Shown here: piece after piece, positions 54,672 through 64,000 of the stretch
Layout: the number at the start of each line of letters is the position of its first letter
Numbering within the stretch: position 1 is the stretch's first letter
Source of the DNA: Candidatus Berkiella aquae
Lineage (GTDB): Bacteria; Pseudomonadota; Gammaproteobacteria; Berkiellales; Berkiellaceae
Assembly: GCF_001431295.2 (NCBI RefSeq)
Contig: NZ_LKAJ02000001.1
Span: 62,001-126,000 of the forward strand
Direction: 5' to 3'
Length of the DNA stretch: 64,000 bases
Notes under the pieces: generated by a model
The model's input: only the letters and a program-made list of their open reading frames with translations
What the model was told of the DNA's origin: nothing
The model's database searches: none
Position numbers and translations under genes: made by a program

Positions 54672-55433
54672 TTAAAGTTTAATCATTTTAACTAGTAGTA
54701 ATTGTGGTAATCTCATCGCCATTTCATAAGCATTGGCATCACTTACTTTTCCTTCAGGAATAGGTTGAGGCTCTGCAAAATGATTGATTAAGAAACCAGA
54801 CGTCATGCCAGCATTCAGGTAATCAGAAATTGTACGCTTATATTTTTTGACTTTTAAACCTTCCCCCAAATCAGAAATTCGTTCGCCTTTGTCATAATAA
54901 TTTTCAAGTATCCATGTATCTATGTTATTTTTGCTTTCTTTAATCGCATGAGCGCGCAGTGGATGTGAAATAGAAAATAAGCATTCTCCCTGTGGTTTTA
55001 AGATCCGATAATATTCATTAAAAACAGCGCTGAGGTTGTGTATATTCTCTAAAACATAATTGCATATAATATAATCAATGCTATTTTCTGATAGATGGGT
55101 TTCATAAAGATTACCCAAGTGGTAAGTAATATCTAATTCAGCAGGTTTTTCGTTCTTGGCAATATTAATCATCGTCTCGCTAATATCAATGCCAATCACC
55201 CTAGCCCCTCTTTGAGCTAACCGTGTCGCATAAATGCCCGAACCGCAGCCGGCGTCTAATAGCGTTTTGCCAGCCAGATCCTCATTCAATAAAGCTAAAG
55301 TTGCTGGTACTTCTAGATATTCGTTAAATAACCGCCCTTTACCAGTTCTCGATTCATGATAAGCTTTACCAAAAGCATTATAGGATTGAGCGACTTCGTT
55401 TGCTTCTTGTTTATATTGCTCTTTCTCACTCAT
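54672..55433 (-). CDS. Class I SAM-dependent methyltransferase
   Basis: A 253-residue methyltransferase. Motif I is KTLLDAGCGSGIYATRLAQRG, followed by VIGIDISETMINIAKN; motif IV is DYIICNYVLENIHNLS. The length and the NEYYRILKPQGECLFSISHP motif suit small-molecule (UbiE/Mme-like) methyltransferases. The substrate is not indicated. It is divergent from a MerR/TipA-type regulator, whose start is only about 110 bases away, so the two may share a control region. Confidence 0.88.
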   Translation of the reverse strand: MSEKEQYKQEANEVAQSYNAFGKAYHESRTGKGRLFNEYLEVPATLALLNEDLAGKTLLDAGCGSGIYATRLAQRGARVIGIDISETMINIAKNEKPAELDITYHLGNLYETHLSENSIDYIICNYVLENIHNLSAVFNEYYRILKPQGECLFSISHPLRAHAIKESKNNIDTWILENYYDKGERISDLGEGLKVKKYKRTISDYLNAGMTSGFLINHFAEPQPIPEGKVSDANAYEMAMRLPQLLLVKMIKL

Positions 55434-55546
55434 TCATTGTTCCATGCATTCAGAATTATGAAATTTTACTAACATATATAATATTCTTAAAAATCCATTG
55501 ACCTTATAGTTACTATATACCCTATCTTAAACCAAGAGGAAAAATA

Positions 55547-56500
55547 ATGTCCCGGTGGTATGTAAAAGAGTTAAGCAAATTGACGCAGGTGTCGGTGCAA
55601 ACATTGCATCATTACGATCGCATTGGTTTGCTTAAACCCTCTCTTAGACTTGCCAATGGGTATCGTTTGTACTCTGAGAAAGACTTGTTAACACTACAGA
55701 GAATTATCGCATTAAAATTCTTTGGTTTTGAATTGGCACAAATTAAAACGTTACTCAGTACAGATGTTGGCATGATGGAACATTTTTCCGTTCAATCAAA
55801 ATTACTGGAACAAAAAGCAACTGCATTATTTGAGGCAAGTCAAACACTAAAAAATATTCTTGTAAATTGTGGTCAAGATGAGTCTATTCCTTGGGAAAAA
55901 ATGATTCAATTAATTGAGGTATATCGTATGACACAGCAACTCGAACAAACATGGGTAGGCAAGATATTAACGCCAGTTGAATTAAAAGAATATGCAATTT
56001 TTGAGCATGAATTAAACAAACGATTGACGATTTCTGAAATACAATCGTTTGAGCAGCAATGGGCTGATATCATATTTGAAATCAAAACCAATCTACATAA
56101 TGACCCTAATAGCGAGATTGGTATCGCTTTGGGCAAACGTTGCATGGACTGGGTCAATGCTTATTACGGTAAAAAGCATGTTGCACTACGAAACGCAATT
56201 TGGGAAAAGGGGTTAAAAAGTGGGCAAGCTGAAGAAACCAATGGCTTATCTGTAGAGGGTTCTATCTGGCTTGATAAAGCAATTTCAGCATACTATCGAG
56301 ACCGTATTCTGCAGCTGCTCAAGCAAATTGAAACACTTCCTCATCTAACACTAATAAAGCAATGGGATGAGTTGCTGATGGATATGCACGGCGATGAGCC
56401 AAATCCTCAAAATGAGATTATTGATGAAATCATGCAGGCGAATACGACAAGCCAATTGATTAAAAGTTGGCTTAAAAAATACTCAAAAGTAGCTTTGTGA
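55547..56500 (+). CDS. MerR-family regulator with TipAS-like ligand domain
   Basis: A 317-residue activator. The N-terminal winged helix is MSRWYVKELSKLTQVSVQTL followed by HHYDRIGLLKPSLRLANGYR; a dimer helix follows. The C-terminal half contains EQQWADIIFEIKTNLHNDPN and LGKRCMDWVNAYYGKK, like TipAS/SkgA domains that bind drugs or peptides. AGAGGAAA precedes the ATG. An ABC exporter pair follows on the same strand about 100 bases downstream, so it probably controls drug efflux. Confidence 0.88.
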   Translation: MSRWYVKELSKLTQVSVQTLHHYDRIGLLKPSLRLANGYRLYSEKDLLTLQRIIALKFFGFELAQIKTLLSTDVGMMEHFSVQSKLLEQKATALFEASQTLKNILVNCGQDESIPWEKMIQLIEVYRMTQQLEQTWVGKILTPVELKEYAIFEHELNKRLTISEIQSFEQQWADIIFEIKTNLHNDPNSEIGIALGKRCMDWVNAYYGKKHVALRNAIWEKGLKSGQAEETNGLSVEGSIWLDKAISAYYRDRILQLLKQIETLPHLTLIKQWDELLMDMHGDEPNPQNEIIDEIMQANTTSQLIKSWLKKYSKVAL

Positions 56501-56604
56501 TATTAGGGGTGTCAAGTCGTACTTGATGCCTCTTAAATCTAAGCGACAGCACTTCATTATCATGCTATAAATGTTCTAATCATTTCTTTTGAGGAACATA
56601 GACC

Positions 56605-57552
56605 GTGAGCAATACGTCTCAAAACCATGCTTCGGCCATACTGTCAATTACCAACCTGAATAAGACGTATGCGAGTGGGTTGCATGCCTTAAAAAATATT
56701 CATCTCGAGATAAATAAGGGAGAAATTTTTGCACTACTTGGGCCCAATGGCGCAGGTAAAACAACCTTAATTAGCATTATTTGTGGGATCGTTAATCGTA
56801 CCAATGGAGACATTTATGTCAAAGGGTATGACATTCTGGCAGATTATCGAAAAACGCGTTCCTTAATTGGATTGGTGCCCCAAGAGATAGCAACAGAGTC
56901 TTTTGAAACGGTTTGGGATACGGTTAACCATAGCAGAAGCTTATTTGGCAAACCAAGAAATCCAGAATATATTGAAAAATTATTAAAATCATTATTTTTG
57001 TGGGAAAAGCGTAAAGAAAAAATAATGACACTTTCTGGTGGAATGAAAAGAAGGCTTATGATTGCAAAAGCGCTTGCACATGAACCTGAAATTTTATTCT
57101 TAGATGAGCCAACGGCAGGTGTCGATGTTGAGTTGCGAAGAGCGCTGTGGGGATTGGTTCATCAATTAAAAGCATCTGGCGTCACTATCATTTTAACAAC
57201 ACACTATATTGAAGAAGCCGAAGAGATGGCTGATCGAATTGGTATTATTCATCAAGGTGAGCTTGTATTGACTGATGAAAAAAAGCAGTTGATGAAAAAA
57301 TTAGGCAAGAAGCAGCTTCATTTGCAACTCAAGCATGCGCTGACCATAATCCCCGAAGGGTTGTCTTCCTTTAATCTTAAGTTAATGGATGAAGGACTCA
57401 CCTTGATGTATACATTTGATGCACAGAAAAATGATAATCATATTGTGGAATTGATTAATAGCTTAAATGCACAGGGTATTCATTTTTATGATTTGAGTAC
57501 CACACAAACATCTTTAGAAGATATCTTTGTTCAAATAACGAGTGAAACATGA
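56605..57552 (+). CDS. ABC-2-type exporter ATP-binding subunit
   Basis: A 315-residue ATPase. Walker [11 protein letters not shown]-loop [11 protein letters not shown], signature [15 protein letters not shown], Walker [14 protein letters not shown] and switch [16 protein letters not shown] are all intact. The C-terminal extension is typical of the YadG/NodI/DrrA group. It overlaps the permease gene by 4 bases and is preceded by a MerR/TipA-type regulator, indicating inducible export of a drug-like compound. Confidence 0.93.
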   Translation: MSNTSQNHASAILSITNLNKTYASGLHALKNIHLEINKGEIFALLGPNGAGKTTLISIICGIVNRTNGDIYVKGYDILADYRKTRSLIGLVPQEIATESFETVWDTVNHSRSLFGKPRNPEYIEKLLKSLFLWEKRKEKIMTLSGGMKRRLMIAKALAHEPEILFLDEPTAGVDVELRRALWGLVHQLKASGVTIILTTHYIEEAEEMADRIGIIHQGELVLTDEKKQLMKKLGKKQLHLQLKHALTIIPEGLSSFNLKLMDEGLTLMYTFDAQKNDNHIVELINSLNAQGIHFYDLSTTQTSLEDIFVQITSET

Positions 57553-58310
57553 ACTATCGAGGCGTCCTGTCTATTTATCAATTTGAAATGGCTAGAACTT
57601 TCAGAACCATCGGGCAAAGTATTGCGGCTCCGGTTTTACTTACCGTATTATATTTTATTGTGTTTGGTTCAGCTTTGGGCAATCAAATCGCTAATATAGA
57701 TGGCATTGCTTATGGGGCATATATTGTACCTGGCCTTATGATGTTAACGGTACTCTCAGAAAGCGTATCCAATGCGGCCTTCGGTATTTATTTCCCGCGT
57801 TTTACAGGCACTATTTACGAAGTATTATCTGCTCCCATTTCTTTTGTGGAAATTATTTTAGGCTATGTGGGTGCAGCAGCAAGCAAATCCATCATGGTCG
57901 GTCTTATTATTTTATTAACCTCAAGTTTTTTTGTTGATATCAACATTGTCCATCCGTTTTATATGCTTGGCTTTTTAATATTAACGGCTATTTCTTTTAG
58001 TTTACTGGGTTTCATTATTGGCGTATGGGCCAATGGCTTTCAACAGCTGCAAAATATTCCTTTACTCATCATTATGCCTTTATCTTTTTTGGGAGGCAGT
58101 TTTTACTCTATTAAAATGCTCCCTCCTTTTTGGCAAAAGGTATCTTTAATTAATCCGGTGGTGTATTTAATCAGCGGCTTTCGTTGGAGCTTTTATGGTT
58201 CAGCCGATCTCAATATTGAGATAAGCTTAATTATGATTAGCTTATTTCTAATCGCGTGTTTAGCTATTTTATATTGGATATTCAAAACAGGTTATCGGCT
58301 GAAGAGTTAA
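57549..58310 (+). CDS. ABC-2-type exporter permease subunit
   Basis: A 253-residue membrane protein of six helices with the YadH/ABC-2 pattern: [40 protein letters not shown], and [20 protein letters not shown] with [13 protein letters not shown]. It forms a dimer with two copies of the upstream ATPase in the inner membrane. The overlapping start (ATGA) indicates coupled translation. Confidence 0.93.
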   Translation: MNYRGVLSIYQFEMARTFRTIGQSIAAPVLLTVLYFIVFGSALGNQIANIDGIAYGAYIVPGLMMLTVLSESVSNAAFGIYFPRFTGTIYEVLSAPISFVEIILGYVGAAASKSIMVGLIILLTSSFFVDINIVHPFYMLGFLILTAISFSLLGFIIGVWANGFQQLQNIPLLIIMPLSFLGGSFYSIKMLPPFWQKVSLINPVVYLISGFRWSFYGSADLNIEISLIMISLFLIACLAILYWIFKTGYRLKS

Positions 58311-58433
58311 CCGCATAAAAGTTCGAATATTATGCATTTATCGTGTATAGAATAATGTTTATCTTGCTTTTGTGTTATTCGAAGATGATTATCTATAGAA
58401 TACTTTCGAATAGCATCCAGCTGAGATTTAATA

Positions 58434-59693
58434 ATGTTAAACTTAAACGGTAATCTTACCGCCACTCAAGATAATAATCATCTTGATATTGCAAATGCAC
58501 CAACTTGCGCTGCGTTAGCTAATGGCAATAATATATTGCAAGATTTCATCACCATTCAAGCTGAAATCGACAGAGAAGATGGGATCTATGAGTACATTGA
58601 TGAGCAAACTGGCAATATTATTTCTTATGATGACTATTGGGCGAAAAAACGCTTTGAATCACAACCATTTTATATTCTGGGGAAACTAGCGCGAGTTGCC
58701 GTTGACAATATATGCCATCAAGTTTCAAGCATGGCGAGTCAGGCATTTTCACAAGTGAATTATGTTATTGATTATGTTAATTGGATGAACAGTGACACCA
58801 GATCAATTGATGACGCGATTTTAACGAATGATTTATCAATGCTTAGAGCATTTTCAGAGCATCCCAATCGATACGTGAGAGAATACTTAAAAAATGCATT
58901 AGAAGATCTAAGTTCATTTGATCGAGATTTATATGCACAGTATAAAAAGTTATCTACTAAAATTGACCAAGCAATAAAAGAAGCACAAAGATTAAATAAA
59001 CCTCTCATGATATTAATTGGTGAAAATCACTATGATCGAAATGCATTGCTTGCTGAAGATTTAATATTACACATCCTTGCTGAAAAACAAATTTCTAAGC
59101 TATTGTTAACGGAAGCATTTTTTAAGCAATATTATTTAGATATCTCTGAAAATCCTGTCGCAAATCATCTTGAAGACGAAGCAAAATCTTTAGGTTTTAA
59201 TAAAGTTCCAATGGATTATGCGGCTTGTGGGCATATCCATTTTATCGATCCGCCTGAATGTGAAAGCACGCAGCACAATTATAAAAATTCACGAACAAGT
59301 ACATCCGTTGAGGGAATGAAAGTAAGAAATGAAGTGATGGTTGATGTTGCGATTGCATCAAAGGGAAAAGACCCCGTGATTGCTATCGTTGGGATTTGTC
59401 ACGTGGATGGTATGCTATTAGACACTCCATTAGTAGACCATTATCATATATTGCCACTATCAACAGTAGATAGAGCTGATCAGCAATGTCAATCGTATAC
59501 TGAAGAACCAATAGATACAGAAGCATTTAGGCAAATGATTCATGAAAGAAAAAATCATCCCATTCATAATCAAATAGAAAAGGTATTACTATTTTCTAAC
59601 CATCCTTACGCTAAAAAATTGTATGCTACCAATCAAATCATGGTGCAAAAAGCAAGAGAAATTCACAAGCTTTCAAGAAATACAACGCCTTAA
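58434..59693 (+). CDS. TraB/ChaN/EreA-like superfamily protein (candidate effector)
   Basis: A 419-residue protein. The C-terminal two thirds carry LMILIGENHYDRNALLAEDL (GExH motif), LLLTEAFFKQYYL, and VIAIVGICHVDGM (second GxxH), a layout of the TIKI/TraB, ChaN and erythromycin-esterase superfamily of metal-dependent hydrolases. The N-terminal 160 residues are specific to this protein and include an amphipathic segment (QVSSMASQAFSQVNYVIDYV). No signal peptide is seen. TTCGAA motifs occur in its upstream region. The superfamily link is moderate; substrate unknown. Confidence 0.55.
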   Translation: MLNLNGNLTATQDNNHLDIANAPTCAALANGNNILQDFITIQAEIDREDGIYEYIDEQTGNIISYDDYWAKKRFESQPFYILGKLARVAVDNICHQVSSMASQAFSQVNYVIDYVNWMNSDTRSIDDAILTNDLSMLRAFSEHPNRYVREYLKNALEDLSSFDRDLYAQYKKLSTKIDQAIKEAQRLNKPLMILIGENHYDRNALLAEDLILHILAEKQISKLLLTEAFFKQYYLDISENPVANHLEDEAKSLGFNKVPMDYAACGHIHFIDPPECESTQHNYKNSRTSTSVEGMKVRNEVMVDVAIASKGKDPVIAIVGICHVDGMLLDTPLVDHYHILPLSTVDRADQQCQSYTEEPIDTEAFRQMIHERKNHPIHNQIEKVLLFSNHPYAKKLYATNQIMVQKAREIHKLSRNTTP

Positions 59694-59791
59694 ACGAGTA
59701 GTACATTAAAACCATTTTGAGTGATATTATTGAGAGCTGGCACAGTCATTTCTTATTTGGGTCGGATGACTCATTGAAGGAAAATATAATA

Positions 59792-61024
59792 ATGAAGCCC
59801 TATTTTCAGAGCAAAGCGCAAGAGCTTTCTTTTATTGGAATTGTCCTATTTGCCTTTATTGCTTTTTATGTGGAAACCGATATTTATACACCAACTTTTC
59901 CAGCTATGATGAGCTATTTTGCAACCAATGAGCAAGCAATCCAGTTGTTAATAAGCATGAATTTTTTAGGATTGTGCCTATCTAGCCTCTTTTTTGGTCC
60001 AGCATCCGATGCTTATGGCAGAAAAGCTATTTTATGCACAGGTTTATTCATCTTTATGCTAGGAAGCTTTGGGTGTTCGCTCACCAGCTCTTTTGCTTGG
60101 ATGGTATTTTATCGCCTACTACAAGGACTAGGTTGCGGAGCCATTGTGAGTGCAGGTTTGGCAATGTTTTTTGATGTATTCACAGCAGAGAAGTCAGCAC
60201 GATTGGTTGCTTTATGCAATGGTTTAGTTGGGGGATTAATGGCACTTGCTCCGATGATAGGTAATTGGATTGGATTACGATGGGGATGGCGAGTGAATTT
60301 TTATCTCATTGCCGCTTTGGTAACGTTGGTGTTTTTTGCCTATCTTTTTTACATTAAAGAAACGTTACCTAAAGAAAAAAGAACGCCATTACGTGTTTCT
60401 ACCATTTGTCGCAACTATGCTTCTTTACTGAGTAATTTTCCTTTCGTAGCACATAATATGATTTGGTGCTTAACTTTTAGTGTCATCATTGTATTTATCG
60501 CTAATCTCTCTTTGATTTTTATTGATTACTTACAGGTTGATAAAAAAATATTTGGTTATTATCAAGCAAGCATTATGGGAGCTTTCTTTGTAGGTAGCTT
60601 AGCGGGTGCACGCCTTATTAAAACACGAGGGATGTTTAGAACTAAAATGATCGGAAATGGTTTTTATTTAGTGGGTATTATGAGCTTAAGTATCCTTTCA
60701 TTTAGTCATAATGAATCACCTAATTGGCTTATTGCTTCAATGACGTTGGCCAGCTTTGGTTGTGCCGCTGCAATAACCATTAGTTTTAGTTATTCTATGA
60801 ATTTCATTGGTGATAACCTTAAAGGTTCTGCGATGTCACTAACCCAATCATTAAGGCTATTATTAACATCGGGTTTGATTTGGATTGCCGCTCATTACTT
60901 TGATGGTAGTACTATACCAATGAGTCTTTTAGCCATTGTCAGTAGTGGCATTAGCATATCGCTATATGCCTGCTTATATAAACGTGGAATGCATTTTGTG
61001 CGACAAACAAGTATCACAGCATAA
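59792..61024 (+). CDS. Bcr/CflA-type MFS drug transporter
   Basis: A 410-residue membrane protein with twelve helices. MFS motif A is GPASDAYGRKAILCTGLFIF, and the antiporter motif appears as RLLQGLGCGAIVSAGLAMFFD. The ETDIYTPTFPAMMSYFATNE start of the first loop is characteristic of Bcr/CflA pumps (DMYLPAFP in E. coli). It exports chloramphenicol- or bicyclomycin-like drugs in known members. ATG 59792 with GAAGGA upstream is preferred over an ATG at 59717. Confidence 0.9.
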   Translation: MKPYFQSKAQELSFIGIVLFAFIAFYVETDIYTPTFPAMMSYFATNEQAIQLLISMNFLGLCLSSLFFGPASDAYGRKAILCTGLFIFMLGSFGCSLTSSFAWMVFYRLLQGLGCGAIVSAGLAMFFDVFTAEKSARLVALCNGLVGGLMALAPMIGNWIGLRWGWRVNFYLIAALVTLVFFAYLFYIKETLPKEKRTPLRVSTICRNYASLLSNFPFVAHNMIWCLTFSVIIVFIANLSLIFIDYLQVDKKIFGYYQASIMGAFFVGSLAGARLIKTRGMFRTKMIGNGFYLVGIMSLSILSFSHNESPNWLIASMTLASFGCAAAITISFSYSMNFIGDNLKGSAMSLTQSLRLLLTSGLIWIAAHYFDGSTIPMSLLAIVSSGISISLYACLYKRGMHFVRQTSITA

Positions 61025-61027
61025 GAA

Positions 61028-61050
61028 AGGCTCGCAATAATTGCGAGCCT
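61028..61050. terminator. Intrinsic terminator after the MFS gene
   Basis: AGGCTCGCAA (61028-61037) and TTGCGAGCCT (61041-61050), loop TAA, four bases after the MFS stop. Ten perfect base pairs; it also faces the end of the minus-strand pseudogene, so it may serve both. Confidence 0.8.
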
Positions 61051-61057
61051 TCGTGGC

Positions 61058-61435
61058 TTAACTAAACATATAGCCCTTTCTTTTTTCTGCTACCTTTTGC
61101 TGTTGTTCAGCTTCACTCAGATGCGCATATTTTTCAGGAACAAGTAAAATGTCATCTAATTTCTTCTGTTCTTGTTCATCATCACAATTAAATAAAATAT
61201 TATCATCCGTGCCAGGCAGTACCCGGGTTCGGTGTTGATATAGCGTTAAGATAGGATGAGGTTGTCCTTCTTTCCACCAATTCAGTTGTTGATGGCATGA
61301 TGGGCATATTTCAACAGGGATTTTCAGTGCTTTTATTTTTTCATCTTGCTCTGGCGTGCGATAAAAATAATGGAGATGCCTACATCGAAAGAATGAAGAA
61401 GCTTATCGTGTTAGAAGTGTTTTAACAAGCTGCAT
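61058..61435 (-). pseudogene. Small zinc-ribbon-like gene interrupted by an in-frame stop
   Basis: From ATG 61435 the frame reads MQLVKTLLTR, then TAA, then a further 114 sense codons to 61058. The second part begins ASSFFRCRHLHYFYRTPEQD and contains ICPSCHQQLNWWKEGQPHPI and VLPGTDDNILFNC, with CxxC-type metal ligands; it has no start codon of its own until its last three codons. The continuous coding character across the TAA indicates a nonsense mutation or an untested recoding event. The parent family is not recognised. Confidence 0.55.
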
Positions 61436-61443
61436 ACACCCTG

Positions 61444-63321
61444 CTATTTTCTTGCTTGAGTTATTTTCTCATCTGATAAAGGCGTTAAAATTCCTGAAAC
61501 AGAAGTCGGTTTGCCATTATGATCTCGATAGACATTACCACGAGAATGTGTCCAAATATAAGTGCCATTTTTGCAGAGCAGACGAAATTTAATATTGAAG
61601 GGAGCATCATTTTCAAAAGCTTGCTTAACCGAGTCCCACACTTGGTCGGCATCATCAGGATGGATGAGTTTGGAGAATGATTCCAAATCATTCAATTGAA
61701 AATCCTCCTTTGCCGTATATCCTAAAATTTCTTTATATCGCTCATTAATATATATTTTATTAGTAATGCAATTCCATTCCCATAATCCATCTTGCACATT
61801 TTTGATCGCACGTTCAAGCCGATATTTATTGCTCTCCAATTCTTTTAAAACCAAATTACTTTCAATTTCACTTCCTATCCATTGGGAAATAATATGAATA
61901 AAAGTTTTTTCAGATTCTGAAAAAGGTTCTAAATGGGGTTTGCCTTTAAAGTAGCAAATTGTGCCATAGGGCTTGCCGTGAACATAAATAGGGCATGCAA
62001 TTAAACAACCAATTTTATAATCATTTAATATCAAAGGTTGCTTGTCAGGAATTCTTTCATAAGCGACTAAAATATGTGGATTAAAAAATCGTGTGGTATT
62101 CGCATTTAAAGCAAAGTGACCGCCGGCGCGCATGACAGAATCGTCTTCTGAAGTATAAAAGGCAAGAAAGGTATGATCTTCAACCTTGCCCATGATACCT
62201 TTGGGCATATGAAAATAAGAACAACCTAATTGAATAATTTGTTTTATCTTTTGAGGTAATGGCAAGGATTTGTTTGCATTAATATTATGCAACTGCTCTA
62301 ACATGTGTTGATATTTCTTTTGCTCGGAAATATCATGCCAGATTGCTAGTGAAACTTCCTTTTCATCAAGCATAATAGAAGTTATGCTTACCTCGATAGG
62401 GATCTCTACTCCATCGAATCTTTTTAAGATCCAATTAAATTTAACATAGCCTGCTTCTTTGAGTTTTGCTTCGATAGCTGTTCTCTTAACCTGAGGAGAG
62501 ATATTGTCTGCTTGAGTAACCGGTGAAAATTCAGAAGGGTGGTGGTGTTTAAGTTGCTCTTTGTCATAACATTTTAGCATCTTAAGGACGGCATCATTAC
62601 ATTCGATAATACCTTCATCGTCAAAGATAAGATGTGCATCGGTAGAGAGTTCAAAGATTTTTTGGAATCGATCATTTGCCTTTATTTTTTCTTTTTGTAA
62701 TTGTTTTTGCTCATTAATTCCGCGCATTAAAAGAATGATAAATCCAAAAAGGATCAAATAAGATGAAATGGCCGCATAAAAGTTAAAATGAAAGAATCGA
62801 TCTCTTGCGTGGTCACTCAATGTGTTTCGGTTTTTTAATAAAGTTTGTTCGACATTGATCATGTTATTGATAAGCTGTGAAATTTTTGTGTCAATGCTTA
62901 AAAAATGGCTATTGTCAATGTTGTTTTCTACCGCCAATGGAGTGGTTGAATTTTTCTCAATCAATTGTTTAAAACTGACATACTGCTCATGGAGTAATGG
63001 CTTGATAGCAGCGACGGTTTGTTGTTGAATAGGATTGTCATTCGTTAATTGTTGAATGGCATTTAATTTGGCGAGCACATCGGCGTTGTTGTCGATAAAT
63101 GATTTATTGCTGCTGCGCAAATAATGAATATAATTGAGATTATTTTGTCGTAACTCACTTTGTAACTGTGTAAGATTCATGATGACATCATAGGTATGTT
63201 GAGTCCATTGGCGAGTAGATTGCATATCCTCAATAAAACGATAGAATAAATACCCTTGAATTATCATCAAGGTTGTGAGAATAAATAGTATAAATTTAAT
63301 GTTTAATCTCATTATCTTCAT
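61444..63321 (-). CDS. Membrane-bound PAS-GAF-PAS sensor protein lacking an output domain
   Basis: A 625-residue protein. Two membrane helices (about 8-28 and 182-202) flank a periplasmic CHASE3-like helical domain. A PAS domain follows (FELSTDAHLIFDDEGIIECN) with a PAC end, then a GAF domain (CSYFHMPKGIMGKVEDHTFL ... GTICYFKGKPHLEPFSESEK), and a second PAS/PAC (GLWEWNCITNKIYINERYKE ... IWTHSRGNVYRDHNGKPTSV). It stops just after the last PAC, where a histidine kinase or GGDEF domain would normally follow; none is seen. It may act through a partner or be truncated. Confidence 0.82.
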   Translation of the reverse strand: MKIMRLNIKFILFILTTLMIIQGYLFYRFIEDMQSTRQWTQHTYDVIMNLTQLQSELRQNNLNYIHYLRSSNKSFIDNNADVLAKLNAIQQLTNDNPIQQQTVAAIKPLLHEQYVSFKQLIEKNSTTPLAVENNIDNSHFLSIDTKISQLINNMINVEQTLLKNRNTLSDHARDRFFHFNFYAAISSYLILFGFIILLMRGINEQKQLQKEKIKANDRFQKIFELSTDAHLIFDDEGIIECNDAVLKMLKCYDKEQLKHHHPSEFSPVTQADNISPQVKRTAIEAKLKEAGYVKFNWILKRFDGVEIPIEVSITSIMLDEKEVSLAIWHDISEQKKYQHMLEQLHNINANKSLPLPQKIKQIIQLGCSYFHMPKGIMGKVEDHTFLAFYTSEDDSVMRAGGHFALNANTTRFFNPHILVAYERIPDKQPLILNDYKIGCLIACPIYVHGKPYGTICYFKGKPHLEPFSESEKTFIHIISQWIGSEIESNLVLKELESNKYRLERAIKNVQDGLWEWNCITNKIYINERYKEILGYTAKEDFQLNDLESFSKLIHPDDADQVWDSVKQAFENDAPFNIKFRLLCKNGTYIWTHSRGNVYRDHNGKPTSVSGILTPLSDEKITQARK

Positions 63322-63731
63322 AAAAATTAAACCTCTAGTAAAACCTTAGTAAAGATTACGAGAAAATAGACTGGATAAAAAACTTATTTTTAGGAAAATA
63401 TTCCTGAAATGTCGTACATCTTGATCACATTATTTTAACGAATTTAGCAATTTCCTTGCAGGAAAAAATGCTAGAAAATTTGCTGCTAAATTAATGAGTT
63501 TTGTAAATGCTAAATCAAATGACAAATAAATAACAACCAGCTAATGTAAAAGTTTCCCACCAAGAATAGATCATCTTCAAGGTGATTCTCTATCAATGAT
63601 AATTTGCTATTTATCGAGTCATTTATGCTATTAATCCGTGAGGTGTTATCAGTGTATTTACTTATTAAGTGAAACTTGGATAAAGAGAGAATTTGCAGTA
63701 ATCTATTGGAAAAGATTTGATGAGGGAATGC
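63322..63731. other. Intergenic region between the sensor and selO
   Basis: About 410 AT-rich bases between divergent genes. No gene is supported. The element TTCCTTGCAGGAAAAAATGC with TAGAAAATTTGCTG (about 63451-63484) closely resembles TTTCTTACAGGAAAAATAC with TAGAAAGCCTACTG near 46577-46610. The rest shows no clear structure. Confidence 0.4.
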
Positions 63732-64000
63732 ATGAATAAATCAAACGTTGCGCCAATAAATAACCAATGGGAACATAGTTATCTTGAGCTTCCCAATGAA
63801 TTTTATTCTGTTATTCAGACACAGTCTGTGCCTTTACCTGAAATTATCCTATGGAATCAGCCTTTGGCAAACGAGTTAGGACTTGAGAATTTCGATGCAC
63901 AAATATTAAGTGGCAGCGTCTTACCCCATGGCGCGAAGGCTGCAGCTTTAGCTTATGCGGGGCACCAATTTGGTTATTTTACCTTATTGGGCGATGGCCG
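63732..64000 (+). CDS. selO: Protein adenylyltransferase SelO (YdiU/UPF0061), partial
   Basis: Start of a SelO-family pseudokinase-fold enzyme that AMPylates proteins; 89 codons lie in the window and the gene continues beyond it. The reading NQWEHSYLELPNEFYSVIQT, then ILWNQPLANELGL, then AALAYAGHQFGYFTLLGDGR matches the family N-terminus (AYAGHQFG with LGDGR). The ATG at 63732 follows TGAGGGA. In bacteria SelO protects against oxidative stress by modifying targets such as glutaredoxin-linked enzymes. Confidence 0.9.
   Translation, partial: MNKSNVAPINNQWEHSYLELPNEFYSVIQTQSVPLPEIILWNQPLANELGLENFDAQILSGSVLPHGAKAAALAYAGHQFGYFTLLGDG

Noticed and set aside
58321-58433. TTCGAA-type motifs upstream of effector-like genes as a shared regulatory box
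   Set aside because: The core is only six to eight bases and AT-rich; its occurrences near 39797, 41273, 46465 and 58321 do not show a constant spacing.

Overview
The window looks like the chromosome of an AT-rich gammaproteobacterium with a host-associated lifestyle, most likely in or near the order Legionellales. Evidence for this is the gammaproteobacterial order tsaD / rpsU-yqeY-dnaG-rpoD / tRNA-Ile2, together with many long lineage-specific proteins of effector type: an ankyrin protein, two divergent Ser/Thr-kinase-like proteins, and several charged helical proteins. Two of these end in lysine/arginine-rich tails resembling nuclear localisation signals, which would fit an intranuclear amoeba symbiont such as Candidatus Berkiella. 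That assignment is inference only.

Layout. 1-20.3 kb is core-like: a MarR regulator, a cyclase-family hydrolase, a kinase-like effector candidate, a midA-folB pair, plsY, a complete four-gene MdtABC/AcrAB-type RND efflux operon read on the minus strand (adaptor, two permeases, outer-membrane factor), tsaD, and the macromolecular-synthesis operon. 20.3-28.5 kb is accessory: an unexplained GC-rich block (clearly above its surroundings), tRNA-Ile2, dispersed REP-like repeats beside a REP-type Y1 transposase, a compact three-gene peptide locus (31-residue Gly-rich peptide, PF07173-like His-rich protein, MATE exporter), an ankyrin protein, and decayed ISL3 sequence. 28.5-33.7 kb holds an orphan HigA-type antitoxin, a putative two-peptide bacteriocin operon with double-glycine leaders, an MFS/deaminase pair, and a textbook phenylalanine-type attenuator that is not followed by a recognisable phe gene.

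33.7-37.2 kb is a tightly overlapping minus-strand operon built around a DUF692/MNIO iron oxidase and a TIGR04222-type membrane protein with a Cys/Gly-rich tail, a RiPP-like maturation system. 37.3-55 kb mixes candidate effectors, a CusBA/CzcBA metal efflux pair without an outer-membrane partner, a YkuD L,D-transpeptidase, an ABC exporter with the relic of a tandem duplicate, and a candidate cysteine-protease effector. 55-64 kb has a MerR/TipA-type regulator beside an ABC-2 exporter, a TraB/ChaN-like protein, a Bcr/CflA-type MFS pump, a PAS/GAF membrane sensor without output domain, and the start of selO.

The strongest candidates for an undescribed system are the locus at 21978-24071 (operator palindrome, small peptide, post-precursor hairpin, PF07173-like protein, MATE exporter) and the double-glycine peptide operon at 29167-30239. 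The MNIO/TIGR04222 operon belongs to a known enzyme superfamily, but its product is unknown. All functional statements rest on reading motifs by eye; no database search was run.
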